NCBI GenBank assembly: GCA_963728445.1
Contig: CAVSJO010000006.1
Coordinates: 2,046,001-2,110,000, forward strand
Source: CAVSJO01 sp963728445
Lineage (GTDB): Bacteria > Gemmatimonadota > Gemmatimonadetes > Longimicrobiales > RSA9
Direction: 5' to 3'
DNA: 64,000 nt
The notes beneath the pieces were generated by a model, which saw nothing but the letters and a program-made list of their open reading frames with translations, was not told the origin of the DNA and ran no database searches. Made by a program: the position numbers and the translations under genes. Of this stretch, positions 1-9,065 are shown in pieces. Position 1 is the first letter of the stretch. Each line of letters starts with the position of its first letter.

Positions 1-807
1 GCGGGCCGCGAGTCCCAGTACAACCAGACGATCGTCAGCTTCCAGCTTTCGCGCCGCGGCGGTCGCATCTTCGAGGACGTCACCAGCCGCCACATCGGGG
101 ATCGCCTCGCGATCCTCCTGGACAAGGAGGTCGTGAGCGCGCCCGTGATCAAGGGCCGCATCGGGACCTCCGGCCAGATCGAGCTCGGCCAGGCGCCCAT
201 CGAGGAAGCCCGCGACCTCGCCCTCGTCCTGCGGGCCGGCGCGCTGCCCGCCCCGCTCCACGTCATGGAGGAGCGTTCGGTCGGTCCGTCTCTCGGTGCC
301 GACTCCATCGCGCAGGGCAGGATGGCCGGCATCGTCGGACTGCTCCTCGTCGTCGGCATCATGGTCGGCTACTACCGCCTCGCCGGCGTGCTGTCGGTGG
401 TGGCGCTGAGCGCCTACGTGCTGCTCGTGCTGGGCGGACTGGCCGCGTTCGACGCGACCCTCACCGCGCCCGGCATCGCGGGCATGATCCTCTCCGTCGG
501 CATGGCCGTGGACGCGAACGTGCTGATCTTCGAGCGAATACGTGAGGAGCTCGCGCTGGGCAGAACCGTGCGGGGCGCGGTCGACGCGGGCTTCGAGCAC
601 GCCATGTCGGCCATCGTCGACTCGAACCTGACGACGCTGATCACGGCGCTGATCCTGTTCCAGTTCGGGACCGGTCCGGTACGCGGCTTCGCCGTCACGC
701 TGTCCATCGGGATCCTGGCGTCCTTCTTCTCCGCGGTCTACATCACGCGCACGCTCTTCCTGATCTATCTGGATCGGAAGCGCACCGCGGAAACCCTGAG
801 CATCTGA
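1..807 (+). CDS. secD: Protein translocase subunit SecD, C-terminal part (5' truncated by window edge)
   Basis: The reading frame is open from base 1, so this is the last 268 residues of SecD; the start lies outside the window. SecD works with SecF and YajC to pull exported proteins across the inner membrane using the proton gradient. The part seen has the end of the periplasmic P1 domain (the stretch around KEVVSAPVIKG), then about six membrane segments with the conserved GMAVDANVLIFERIREE motif and a second glycine-rich amphipathic block. Twelve bases separate it from secF, so the two are co-transcribed. The assignment is clear from the family motifs and from the neighbour. Confidence 0.97.
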   Translation, partial: AGRESQYNQTIVSFQLSRRGGRIFEDVTSRHIGDRLAILLDKEVVSAPVIKGRIGTSGQIELGQAPIEEARDLALVLRAGALPAPLHVMEERSVGPSLGADSIAQGRMAGIVGLLLVVGIMVGYYRLAGVLSVVALSAYVLLVLGGLAAFDATLTAPGIAGMILSVGMAVDANVLIFERIREELALGRTVRGAVDAGFEHAMSAIVDSNLTTLITALILFQFGTGPVRGFAVTLSIGILASFFSAVYITRTLFLIYLDRKRTAETLSI

Positions 808-819
808 GCCGGCTGCGCA

Positions 820-1779
820 ATGCGACTCTTCAAGAACGCCCACTACGACTTCATCGGCGTCCGTCGCCGGGCCTACGTCGTGAGCGGCACGCTGCTGGTG
901 CTGGGCATCGCCGCCGGCATCTTCTTCCAGGTGGCCACGGGGTCCTGGCTCAACTACGGCGTGGACTTCACGGGCGGCACCCTCGTCCAGGTCCGCTTCG
1001 AACAGGACGTGCCGGTGGGGGATCTGCGCGGCACCGTGCAGAAGGTGGTCCCGGGCTCGGAAGTCACCCGCATCGGGACCGGCGCCGAGTTCCTGATCCG
1101 CGCCCCACAGTTCGTGGAAGGCACGGAGAACGTGGCCGACGAGCTGGTGGCGGCCGTACAGGCGAAATACCCGTCGGTGGACGTCGAGCGGCGGGAGGCG
1201 GTCGGACCGAAGATCGGCAGCGAGCTGCAGGAGAAGGCCGGCTTCGCCGTCCTCCTCTCGTTCGCGTTCACGCTGATCTACCTGGCCTTCCGCTTCGAGT
1301 GGCGCTTCGGCGTCGCCGCCGTCATCGCCACGTTCCACGACATCATTCTGACGATGGCCCTGATCTCGGGCTTCCGGCTCGATTTCTCCCTCACCACGGT
1401 CGCGGCCGTGCTGACGATCATCGGCTATTCGCTGAACGACACGATCATCGTCTTCGACCGGATTCGCGAGAACCTGAAGGCGACGGGCCGGCGGGACGAC
1501 ACCAAGGCGATCCTGAACCGCTCGATCAACGAGACGCTGCCGCGCACGATCCTGACGGCCGGCACGACCGTGGCGACGCTGCTCGCGCTGTTCATCCTGG
1601 GCGGCGGCGTGATCCGGCAGTTTGCGCTGATCCTCATCATCGGGATCGTGTTCGGGACGTACTCGTCCATCTTCGTCGCGTCGCCGGCGCTCCTGGAGAT
1701 CGAGCGGCGCTGGGGCTCGAGCGGATCGAAGAGCCGCGGCCGCAAGCGGAAGACCGCGCGGGCCGGCGCCGGCGTCTGA
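820..1779 (+). CDS. secF: Protein translocase subunit SecF
   Basis: A 319-residue partner of SecD, of normal SecF length. It opens with a cytoplasmic FxGxRRRAY-like segment, one membrane helix, a short periplasmic domain starting at the conserved GVDFTGGT motif (about residue 48), and five more membrane helices containing the SLNDTIIVFDRIREN signature. The tail is very basic (SRGRKRKTARAG), which would face the cytoplasm. ATG is preceded by only a weak ribosome site, as expected for a gene translated after secD. It forms the SecDF proton-driven translocation motor. A strong hairpin follows directly. Confidence 0.98.
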   Translation: MRLFKNAHYDFIGVRRRAYVVSGTLLVLGIAAGIFFQVATGSWLNYGVDFTGGTLVQVRFEQDVPVGDLRGTVQKVVPGSEVTRIGTGAEFLIRAPQFVEGTENVADELVAAVQAKYPSVDVERREAVGPKIGSELQEKAGFAVLLSFAFTLIYLAFRFEWRFGVAAVIATFHDIILTMALISGFRLDFSLTTVAAVLTIIGYSLNDTIIVFDRIRENLKATGRRDDTKAILNRSINETLPRTILTAGTTVATLLALFILGGGVIRQFALILIIGIVFGTYSSIFVASPALLEIERRWGSSGSKSRGRKRKTARAGAGV

Positions 1780-1803
1780 GGCCCGCCCGAGCGGGGGTCC
1801 CAT

Positions 1804-1838
1804 GCGAGCCGCCGCCGGGCATGCCGGGGGCGGCTCGC
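1804..1838 (+). terminator. Hairpin after secDF, terminator-like without a long T tract
   Basis: Arms 1804-1818 and 1824-1838 pair over 15 positions with one mismatch around a 5-base loop (GCATG). The hairpin sits between secF and tatD and is followed only by a short pyrimidine-rich stretch. It may end or slow transcription of secDF. Because it would cover an ATG at 1802, it also argues that tatD starts at 1862. Confidence 0.55.
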
Positions 1839-1861
1839 TTCGTTCGAGCCGACGGAGACGG

Positions 1862-2626
1862 ATGCTGTTCGATTCCCACTGCCACCTGACCGACGAGCGT
1901 TTCGCCGCGGACCTTCCCGCCGTCCTGGAGCGGGCGTGGCAGGCAGGACTCGTCGGCCTCGTGAGCATCGCGTCGGACGCGAAGGACGCCGAGGCGGCTG
2001 CCGCCCTCGCGGCAGCCGATCCCCGCCTCCGCGCCACCGCAGGGATCCACCCGCACACGGCCCGCGACGCGGACGAGGAGGCCTTCCGGAGGGTCGAGGA
2101 TCTGCTCGGGCGGGACGAGGTGGTGGCGGTCGGCGAAGCGGGGCTCGACTACCACTACGACAACAGCCCTCGGGACGCGCAGCGGAAGGTCTTCCGCCGG
2201 CAGCTCGAGCTCGCAGCCCGCACCGGGCTCCCGATCGTGGTCCACTCCCGGGAGGCGGACGGCGACACCGCCGCCCTCATCGAGGAGGCCGGCCGCGACG
2301 TGCGCGGGGTTCTCCACTGCTTCGCCGGGGGGGACGGTCTCCTCGACGCCGGGCTTCGCAACGACTGGTACGTGTCGTTCTCCGGGATGGTAACGTTCCG
2401 GAGCTGGAGCGCCGAAGACCTCGTCCGCCGCGTGCCCGCCGACCGGCTCCTCGTCGAGACCGACAGCCCCTATCTCGCGCCGGTGCCGCATCGCGGCGGG
2501 CGCAACGAGCCCGCGTACGTGGCACGCGTCGTGGAGCGGCTCGCGGAAATGCTCGGGGAGGACGGATCGGCCGTGGCGGAACGGACGACGGAGAATGCCC
2601 GCCGCTTCTACCGGCTGGAGGCGTAG
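1862..2626 (+). CDS. tatD: TatD family metal-dependent hydrolase (DNase)
   Basis: A 254-residue TIM-barrel metallohydrolase of the TatD family, which acts as a 3'-5' exonuclease or DNase in quality control. Metal ligands are visible in order: the N-terminal HCH motif in DSHCHLTDERF, GEAGLDYHYD, HSREAD, an HCF segment and VETDSPYLAP near residue 200. An upstream in-frame ATG at 1802 is rejected because it falls in a strong hairpin and would add 20 arginine-rich residues; ATG 1862 has GGAGACGG just before it. The gene heads a tightly packed run into mutL. The substrate in this organism cannot be deduced. Confidence 0.93.
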   Translation: MLFDSHCHLTDERFAADLPAVLERAWQAGLVGLVSIASDAKDAEAAAALAAADPRLRATAGIHPHTARDADEEAFRRVEDLLGRDEVVAVGEAGLDYHYDNSPRDAQRKVFRRQLELAARTGLPIVVHSREADGDTAALIEEAGRDVRGVLHCFAGGDGLLDAGLRNDWYVSFSGMVTFRSWSAEDLVRRVPADRLLVETDSPYLAPVPHRGGRNEPAYVARVVERLAEMLGEDGSAVAERTTENARRFYRLEA

Positions 2627-2627
2627 C

Positions 2628-4457
2628 GTGGCACGGCGGATCCACGTACTGCCCGACGCGCTGGTCGACCAGATCGCCGCGGGGGAGGTGGTCGAGCGTC
2701 CGGCTTCCATCGTGAAGGAGCTGGTCGAGAACGCGCTCGACGCCGCCGCTACGCGCATCGAGATCGTCGTGAGGAACGGCGGAAAGACGGAGATCCGCGT
2801 CGCCGACGACGGCTGCGGCATGAGCCGCGACGACGCGCTGGTGGCCCTGGATCGACACGCCACCAGCAAGATCTCGACGCCCGACGACCTGCGGGGCGTC
2901 CGAACGTTCGGCTTCCGGGGGGAAGCCCTGCCGTCCATCGCCGCCGTCACGCGCTTCACCATCGAGACGGCCGAGCCCGGCGAGGTGGGCACACGGGTGA
3001 GGGCGGCCAGTGGCCGGATCGCGGGCGTGGAGGACGCCGCCCGCCAGGCAGGCACCACCGTGGTCGCGCGCAGCCTGTTCCACGGCCTGCCGGTGCGTGC
3101 GAAGTTCCTGAAGACGGCCGCCGTGGAGACCCGCGCCATCGTGGACGCGGTCACGTCTCTCGCCCTGGCGAACCTCTCGACCGCGTTCCGCCTCGAGTCG
3201 AACGGCCGGGAGCTGTTCGACCTGCCGGCGGCCCCCGACCTGCTGAACCGCGTGGCGGACCTGTGGGGACCCGAGACGGCGGGCCGCTTCATCCCGCTCT
3301 CGTCCGTCCGCGGCGGGACCCGCGTGGCTGGCCTGGTCGACCGACCCGACGCGGCCGAGACCGGCCCGCGGCGGATCCATCTCTTCGTCGGCGGGCGCCC
3401 CTTCCGCGACCGCGGCCTCGTGCACGCCGCCGAGCGCGGCTACCGCACGACGGTCCCGCGCCAGGCGCGGCCGTCCCTCCTGCTCTACATCGACGTGCAG
3501 CCCGGCGACGTGGACGTGAACGTCCACCCCTCGAAGGCAGAGGTGAAGTTCCGCGAGCGGGCCGCCGTCGAGGAGGTCGTCGAGGAGGCCGTGCGGAACG
3601 CCCTCGGGACGCTGGGCAGCGCCGCGCCCCTCGAGCGGCGCCCGGGCGTTCCACGGCTCGTCGGTCCCGGAGCGGGCCACGAGGCGTCCCGCCCCCCGGC
3701 CGCCGGTGCGGCGTCGCGCGGCCAGTTCTCGCTCTTCGTCTCCGCTGCGCGCGCCCGGCCCGGCGGAGCCTCCGGAGCCGACGGCGAGCCCATGGCCGGG
3801 GAACAGGCATCGGAGGACGCATCCGCGGCGGACGCGGATGCGGCCGGAGAGCCCGGAGGCGACGTCGCCCCTCGAGCCGCGAGGCCTCATCTCTGGCAGG
3901 TCCACGACAGCTACATCTTCGCCGAGACGCGGAGCGGCCTCGTGATCATCGACCAGCACTCCGCCCACGAGCGGGTGCTGTTCGAGGCGATGATGCGACA
4001 GTTCTCCGAAGGGGGCGCCGTGAGCCAGCGCCTGCTCTTTCCGATCACGCTGCGGTTCGGGCCCGCGGAGTACGACGTCTTCGAGCAGAGCGCCGAGATC
4101 TTCGCCCGGGCGGGCTTCGAGCTGGAGCCGTTCGGAGGCCGGACCGTCATCGTGCACGCGGTGCCGAGCCCACATCCGTGGTTCGAGCCGGAGCGATGCC
4201 TGCGCGAGATGATCGGCGAGCTGGCCGAAGGCAGCGATCTCACCCGCGCGGCGAAGAACCAGTTCGAGCGGATCGCCTCCACGTTCGCCTGCAAGGCGGC
4301 CATCAAGGCCGGACAGCATCTCGGCCCGAAGGAGATGCTCGAGCTCTTCGACGGGCTCTTCGCCACCGAGCTCCCGTACCACGACGTGCACGGCAGGCCC
4401 ACGGTCATCCGTCTGTCGCTTCAGGAGCTGGAGCGACGGTTCGGCCGCAGTGGCTGA
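2628..4457 (+). CDS. mutL: DNA mismatch repair protein MutL
   Basis: A GTG start one base after the tatD stop, with GGAG seven bases upstream, gives 609 residues. The N-terminal GHKL ATPase shows the VENALDA, DDGCGM, RHATSK and GFRGEAL motifs. A low-complexity Ala/Gly/Asp linker spans about residues 340-420. The C-terminal dimerisation domain carries DQHSAHERVLFE (about residue 441), matching the DQHA-x2-E-x4-E endonuclease motif with Ser for Ala, and ACKAAIKAG. The usual CPHGRP metal-site motif reads DVHGRP, so the conserved Cys is missing. MutL links MutS recognition to strand incision. It overlaps miaA by 8 bases. Confidence 0.97.
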   Translation: MARRIHVLPDALVDQIAAGEVVERPASIVKELVENALDAAATRIEIVVRNGGKTEIRVADDGCGMSRDDALVALDRHATSKISTPDDLRGVRTFGFRGEALPSIAAVTRFTIETAEPGEVGTRVRAASGRIAGVEDAARQAGTTVVARSLFHGLPVRAKFLKTAAVETRAIVDAVTSLALANLSTAFRLESNGRELFDLPAAPDLLNRVADLWGPETAGRFIPLSSVRGGTRVAGLVDRPDAAETGPRRIHLFVGGRPFRDRGLVHAAERGYRTTVPRQARPSLLLYIDVQPGDVDVNVHPSKAEVKFRERAAVEEVVEEAVRNALGTLGSAAPLERRPGVPRLVGPGAGHEASRPPAAGAASRGQFSLFVSAARARPGGASGADGEPMAGEQASEDASAADADAAGEPGGDVAPRAARPHLWQVHDSYIFAETRSGLVIIDQHSAHERVLFEAMMRQFSEGGAVSQRLLFPITLRFGPAEYDVFEQSAEIFARAGFELEPFGGRTVIVHAVPSPHPWFEPERCLREMIGELAEGSDLTRAAKNQFERIASTFACKAAIKAGQHLGPKEMLELFDGLFATELPYHDVHGRPTVIRLSLQELERRFGRSG

Positions 4458-5391
4458 GCGCATCCCGGCCATCGTCGGGGCCACGGCGACGGGGAAGACC
4501 GAGGTCGGCGTTCTGCTCGCCCGGCGGATCGCCGGGGAGGTGGTGTCCATGGACTCCCGGCAGATCTACCGAGGCATGGACATCGGCACTGCCAAGCCCA
4601 CTTCGGACGAGCGGATGGGCGTGCCGCACCACGGCCTCGACGTCGTGACGCCCGACCAGCGCTACAGCGCCGGCCGTTTTGCCCGCGACGCTCGCCGGTG
4701 GATCGCCGACATCCGCGGCCGGGGCCACGTCCCGGTTCTCGTCGGCGGCACCGGCTTCTTCCTGCGCGCTCTCATCCAGCCGCTGTTCGACGAGCCGCCC
4801 ATGGAGGCGCGGCGCCGTGAGCGCCTTCGCGAGGCCCTCGGCACGATGGCCGACGCGGATCTCCGGAGGTGGCTCGAGCGGGTCGACCCCCAACGCGCCC
4901 GGGATCTCTCCGCCGGCGGCGGTCGGCAGCGCGTGCTCCGCGCCCTCGAGATCGTGCTGCTGACCGGCAGGACGATCGGCTGGTGGCACGAGCACGCGCC
5001 CGGCGAGCCGGGTGTGCCCGTCGCCGCGTTCGTCCTCGAGCTGCCCCGGGCGGAGCTGTATCGGCGCATCGACGACCGGGTGCATCGCATGGTCGACGAG
5101 GGGCTGGTGGACGAGGTTCGACGGCTTCGGGACCGCGGGTACGCGCCGGACGCGCCCGGTCTCACGGCGACGGGCTATCGCGAAGTGGTGCGACACCTGC
5201 AGGGGGACGAACCCCTCGACGCCACCATCGAGTCGATACAGAGGGCTACGCGTCGATACGCCCGGCGGCAGCTCACGTGGTTCCGCCACCAGTTGCCGGC
5301 GGACGCCGTGCGACTGGACGCCACGCGGGACCCCGAGGATCTGGCCGACGACATCGCCCGGACGTGGAGAACCGAGGAGGAGGAAGCGTGA
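4450..5391 (+). CDS. miaA: tRNA dimethylallyltransferase MiaA
   Basis: MiaA transfers a dimethylallyl group to N6 of A37 in tRNAs reading U-starting codons. The 313-residue protein has the P-loop GATATGKTEVG at residue 9, the SMDSRQIYRGMDIGTAKP motif that binds substrate, and the C-terminal RRQLTWFRHQ segment. It starts with GTG inside the mutL end and terminates in a GTGA overlap with bshA. The mutL-miaA order is common in bacteria. The dimethylallyl diphosphate it needs would come from the pathway that starts with dxs, found further along in the window. Confidence 0.97.
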   Translation: MAERIPAIVGATATGKTEVGVLLARRIAGEVVSMDSRQIYRGMDIGTAKPTSDERMGVPHHGLDVVTPDQRYSAGRFARDARRWIADIRGRGHVPVLVGGTGFFLRALIQPLFDEPPMEARRRERLREALGTMADADLRRWLERVDPQRARDLSAGGGRQRVLRALEIVLLTGRTIGWWHEHAPGEPGVPVAAFVLELPRAELYRRIDDRVHRMVDEGLVDEVRRLRDRGYAPDAPGLTATGYREVVRHLQGDEPLDATIESIQRATRRYARRQLTWFRHQLPADAVRLDATRDPEDLADDIARTWRTEEEEA

Positions 5392-6512
5392 GGATCGGGA
5401 TCGCGTGCTACCCCGTCTACGGAGGCTCCGGCGCCGTCGCGACGGAACTCGGTCTCGCCCTCGCCGAGCGCGGTCACGAGGTGCATTTCATCAGCTACTC
5501 CCAGCCCTTCCGGCTGCCATACTTCGTCGACCGCGTGTTCTACCACGAGGTCGAGATGCCGGCCCACCCCCTCTTCGAGCACCCGCCCTACAGCCTGGCC
5601 CTGGCCTCCGAGATGCACAACACCGCGGTGCGGCGAAAGCTCGACATCCTGCACGCCCACTACGCCGTGCCACACGCCACGTCCGCGTGGATCGCCCGGG
5701 AGATGCTCGCGCCGGAGCACCGGCTGCGCGTCGTCACGACGCTGCACGGGACGGACATCACGCTCATCGGGCAGGACCCGTCCTTCAAACCCATCACCCG
5801 CTTCTCGATCGCCCGTTCGGACGGCGTCACGGCCGTGTCGGAGTACCTGCGCCAGGAGACGGAGCGGGCGTTCGCCCTCGGAGGCCAGCCCATCCGCGTC
5901 ATCCCGAACTTCGTGGACCTGGATCGCTACCGCCGGGACCGGCTACCCTGCCATCGCGGCAGCTTCGTGAAGGAGGACGAGTACATCGTCATGCACATCT
6001 CGAACTTCCGGGCCGTCAAGCGCGTCGACCTCGTCGTCCGCATCTTCGCGCGCATCGCCCGCGAGCTGCCGGCCCGGCTGCTCCTCGTCGGCGACGGACC
6101 GGAGCGCGGCAAGGCGCAGCAGGTGGCGGAGGACGAAGGCGTTCAGTCGAACGTCGTCTTCCTCGGCAAGCAGGAGTCGGTGGCCGAGCTGCTCGCGTGT
6201 GCCGACCTGCTGCTGCTGCCCAGCGAGTCGGAGTCGTTCGGCCTCGTAGCACTCGAGGCCATGGCCTGCGGCGTGCCCGTCGTCGCCAGCGACGTCGGCG
6301 GCGTTCCGGAGGTGGTGCCCCACGGATCGGCCGGTTTCCTGGCCCCGGTCGGAGACGTCGAGGCCATGGCGTCGGCAGCGATCGATCTGCTCGGGGACCG
6401 GGACCGGTGGCGCGACGCGAGCCGCGCCGCCCGTGAGGCCGCGGGACGGTTCGACGCCCGGCGCGTGGTCCCGATGTACGAGTCGTTCTACGAGGAGGTT
6501 CTGAGCCGGTGA
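5388..6512 (+). CDS. bshA: N-acetyl-alpha-D-glucosaminyl L-malate synthase BshA (bacillithiol pathway)
   Basis: BshA is a GT4 glycosyltransferase that joins UDP-GlcNAc to L-malate, the first step of bacillithiol synthesis. The 374-residue protein begins at a GTG overlapping the miaA stop (GTGA), with GAGGAGGAAG as ribosome site. Family features are the N-terminal IGIACYPVYGGSG glycine loop, HAHYAVPHA, LHGTDITLIG, and the C-terminal ESESFGLVALEAMACGVPVV donor-binding motif. It is of normal BshA length. BshB and BshC genes are not in the window. Its presence predicts bacillithiol as the low-molecular-weight thiol. A different GT4 role is possible but the N-terminal motif is BshA-typical. Confidence 0.92.
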   Translation: MRIGIACYPVYGGSGAVATELGLALAERGHEVHFISYSQPFRLPYFVDRVFYHEVEMPAHPLFEHPPYSLALASEMHNTAVRRKLDILHAHYAVPHATSAWIAREMLAPEHRLRVVTTLHGTDITLIGQDPSFKPITRFSIARSDGVTAVSEYLRQETERAFALGGQPIRVIPNFVDLDRYRRDRLPCHRGSFVKEDEYIVMHISNFRAVKRVDLVVRIFARIARELPARLLLVGDGPERGKAQQVAEDEGVQSNVVFLGKQESVAELLACADLLLLPSESESFGLVALEAMACGVPVVASDVGGVPEVVPHGSAGFLAPVGDVEAMASAAIDLLGDRDRWRDASRAAREAAGRFDARRVVPMYESFYEEVLSR

Positions 6513-7300
6513 GTATACTCGACGCTGTGATTCTCGGCCTGGTCCAGGGGCTCACGGAGTTCCTGCCCGTCTCCAGCTCCGGCCACCTCGTGATGGCCCA
6601 GCAGATCCTGGGGGTCCACGAGCCGGGCGTGTTCCTCGAGGTCGTGCTCCACGTGGGCACGCTCCTCTCCGTCATCATCGTCTACCGGGCCAAGCTCTGG
6701 GAGCTCGTCGTGGGCCTGTTCACCGGTCGCGGCCGCGATCTCCGCTACATCGCGCTCCTCGCACTCGCGACGCTCCCCGCCGCCGTCGTCGGCGTCCTCC
6801 TGGAGAGCTCCATCGAGAGCGCCTTCGACGCGCCCGCCTTTGCCGGCGCCATGCTCCTCGTCACGGGCGTCGTGCTCTGGACGACGCGCTTCGTCGAGAA
6901 GGACCGGCCGGGAGGCACGACCGAGCCGGGCTGGCTCCTCGCCCTCCTCATCGGCTGCGCACAGGCGTTCGCCATCCTGCCCGGCATCTCCCGCTCCGGG
7001 TCCACGATCACCGCCGGGCTCTGGGGCGGCATGCTCGGCGCCGCCGCCGCCGAGTTCAGCTTCCTGATGTCCATCCCCGCCATCGCAGGCGCCGCCGTGC
7101 TCCAGGTCGGGGACGTGCGGGCCGACATCGGCGTCATCGGCGCCGTGCCCCTCGCCGTCGGCTTCCTGACCTCGCTCATCGCCGGCGTCGTCGCCATCAA
7201 GTTCCTCGTCTGGATGCTGCGGCGGCAGGAGTTCCACCGCTTCGCCTACTACCTGTGGGCGGTCGGGCTGGCGTACCTCGGATGGATCTGGCTGGGGTGA
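6509..7300 (+). CDS. uppP: Undecaprenyl-diphosphate phosphatase UppP (BacA)
   Basis: This polytopic inner-membrane phosphatase recycles undecaprenyl diphosphate to the monophosphate carrier used for peptidoglycan and O-antigen. The 263 residues contain both signature loops: GLVQGLTEFLPVSSSGH at residue 9 and PGISRSGSTITAGL near residue 156, plus about eight membrane helices. It begins with GTG in a four-base overlap with bshA and ends in a likely four-base overlap with birA, so it belongs to the same operon. Loss of the carrier recycling normally increases bacitracin sensitivity in other bacteria. Confidence 0.97.
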   Translation: MSILDAVILGLVQGLTEFLPVSSSGHLVMAQQILGVHEPGVFLEVVLHVGTLLSVIIVYRAKLWELVVGLFTGRGRDLRYIALLALATLPAAVVGVLLESSIESAFDAPAFAGAMLLVTGVVLWTTRFVEKDRPGGTTEPGWLLALLIGCAQAFAILPGISRSGSTITAGLWGGMLGAAAAEFSFLMSIPAIAGAAVLQVGDVRADIGVIGAVPLAVGFLTSLIAGVVAIKFLVWMLRRQEFHRFAYYLWAVGLAYLGWIWLG

Positions 7301-8181
7301 ACCCCGACCCGGCGCGACCGAGGGCAGAGCGGACGCGTCCCGGCCCGGAACCGACCCCCGTCGCCGAATGGGAGGGACGGTCGGTCGAGGAGTGGCGCGT
7401 CCGTTGGGACGTGCCGCAGCTCTTCGTCTACGCGAGCGTCGGCTCGACCAACGACCTCGCCGCCCGCCTCGCCGCCGCCGGCGCGCCGGGCGGCTCCACA
7501 GTCCTCGCCGACGAGCAGACGGCGGGCCGCGGCCGCCAGGGAAGGGCGTGGATCGCGCCGCCGGGTACCGCGGTGCTTCTGTCCATGATCCTCCGCCCCG
7601 GCGACGGCGTCGACCCGCGCTGGACGGGCACGGTGCCCGTTCTCGTGGGACTGGCCGTCGCCCGCGCCGTCGAGAGCCTGACGGGCGTCCGGGCCGGAGT
7701 GAAATGGCCGAACGACGTCGTCGTGGACGAACGCAAGCTCGCGGGCGTACTGTGTGAGTCCGCCATCACCGGGGGGCGGGCCGGCTGGGTGGTGGCGGGA
7801 ATCGGGACCAACGTGTCGCTCACCGACGCCGACCTGCCACCTTCCGTGCGCGGGAGGGCGACGTCCCTCGCCCGCGCTTCCGGCGGCGACGTCCGGCGCG
7901 CCGACTACGCCGGCGCCCTCATCCACGAGCTCCGGTCCTTCGCCGGTGCCGCGGGCCAGCCGCTCGACGGTCCCCTGGCCGACGAGCTCCGCTCCCGGGA
8001 CGTCCTGTTCGGTCAGTCCGTCTACGACGCCGACGGCTCGCCCCTCGGCGTCGGCGATGGCATCGAGCCGGACGGAAGGCTGCGCGTCCGCTCCCCCGGG
8101 GGCGCGCTCCAGACCCTGTCCGCCGCCACGATCCGCACGGCGGCGATGCTCCACCCCCTGACCGAGAACGGAAACCCATGA
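7297..8181 (+). CDS. birA: Biotin--[acetyl-CoA-carboxylase] ligase (BirA catalytic domain only)
   Basis: The protein attaches biotin to carboxylase carrier domains through biotinyl-AMP. It shows SVGSTNDLA, the GRGRQGRAW adenylate loop and KWPNDVVVD, then a C-terminal SH3-like domain. There is no N-terminal winged helix, so it should be a pure ligase without repressor function. GTG 7297 is chosen because it forms the GTGA overlap typical of this operon, giving 294 residues; ATG 7282 or GTG 7255 would extend further into uppP. The N-terminal 25 residues are proline- and arginine-rich and poorly conserved in appearance. Confidence 0.94.
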   Translation: MNPDPARPRAERTRPGPEPTPVAEWEGRSVEEWRVRWDVPQLFVYASVGSTNDLAARLAAAGAPGGSTVLADEQTAGRGRQGRAWIAPPGTAVLLSMILRPGDGVDPRWTGTVPVLVGLAVARAVESLTGVRAGVKWPNDVVVDERKLAGVLCESAITGGRAGWVVAGIGTNVSLTDADLPPSVRGRATSLARASGGDVRRADYAGALIHELRSFAGAAGQPLDGPLADELRSRDVLFGQSVYDADGSPLGVGDGIEPDGRLRVRSPGGALQTLSAATIRTAAMLHPLTENGNP

Positions 8182-8945
8182 TCCTCGTCTTCGACGTCGG
8201 AAACACAGAAACCGTCCTCGGCCTCTTCCAGGACGAGCGGCTCGTCGAGCAATGGCGCATATCCACCGAGACGAGGCGCACCGTCGACGAGACCGGCCTC
8301 CTGGTCCGCTCCCTGGTCCGCGAGTCCGGCTACGACCTGGACGATCTCGAAGCCGGGATCGTCGCATCGGTCGTTCCGGTCATCACGCCCGTCCTCCTGC
8401 AGATGTGCGAGCGCCACCTCGCCGTCGCTACCCACGAGATCCGCGGCGACTCGGGGCTGCCCGTCCACCTCGACGTCGAGGAGCCCCTCAGCGTCGGCGC
8501 CGACCGGATCGTCAACACCCTCGCCGCCATGGAGCTCTACCACCGCGACACCATCGCCGTCGACCTCGGAACGGCGACGACCTTCGACTGCATCACCGGC
8601 GACGGCCACTTCCTCGGCGGCGTCATCGCGCCCGGTGTGCGCACCGGCGCCGAGACCCTCGTCCGACGCACCGCTCGACTCCCCCACGTCCACCTCGAAC
8701 GCCCCGCCCACGTCATCGGCCGCCGCACCGACACCGCGCTCCACTCCGGCATCTTCTTCGGCGCCGTCGCCGTCATCGATGGGATCGTGCGCCGCATGCG
8801 CGACGAGTGGGGCCGCCCCGACGCCTTCGTCGTCGCCACCGGCGGCCTCGCCCCCCTCCTCGGCCCCCACTGCGAGACGATCGAGAAGATCGAGCCCCAT
8901 CTGACGCTGCATGGGCTGGCCGTGGCGTATCGTTATTTGAAGTGA
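8178..8945 (+). CDS. coaX: Type III pantothenate kinase CoaX
   Basis: CoaX phosphorylates pantothenate, the first committed step of CoA synthesis. It belongs to the ASKHA fold, uses a monovalent cation and resists acyl-CoA feedback, unlike CoaA. The 255-residue sequence has the phosphate-binding DVGNTETVLG at residue 5, GADRIVNTLAA near 110, and the DLGTATTFD block near 128 that holds the catalytic aspartate. It starts in an ATGA overlap with birA, an arrangement seen in many bacteria. The stop codon is the first three bases of a hexanucleotide tandem repeat. Confidence 0.97.
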   Translation: MILVFDVGNTETVLGLFQDERLVEQWRISTETRRTVDETGLLVRSLVRESGYDLDDLEAGIVASVVPVITPVLLQMCERHLAVATHEIRGDSGLPVHLDVEEPLSVGADRIVNTLAAMELYHRDTIAVDLGTATTFDCITGDGHFLGGVIAPGVRTGAETLVRRTARLPHVHLERPAHVIGRRTDTALHSGIFFGAVAVIDGIVRRMRDEWGRPDAFVVATGGLAPLLGPHCETIEKIEPHLTLHGLAVAYRYLK

Positions 8946-8981
8946 GGCTGAGGCTGAGGCTGAGGCTGAGGCTGAGGCTGA
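8943..8981. repeat. Hexanucleotide tandem repeat (TGAGGC)6 starting at the coaX stop codon
   Basis: Six perfect copies of TGAGGC followed by a partial TGA begin exactly at the coaX stop codon. Each unit supplies a TGA in the same frame, so a change of copy number would not alter the protein. It looks like a replication-slippage simple repeat. The rest of the interval to the groES promoter shows no gene. Confidence 0.9.
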
Positions 8982-9065
8982 CTGCCTGATTGACCGGATC
9001 CTCCTGCCAGATCGGCGGCTTGGGGCGGCATGGCCCATGCTGTTGAGTGGGGGTATCACGGGCGC

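Noticed and set aside
2277..4550. 757-codon minus-strand frame opposite mutL
   Set aside because: Antisense shadow of mutL, whose motifs are unambiguous on the plus strand.
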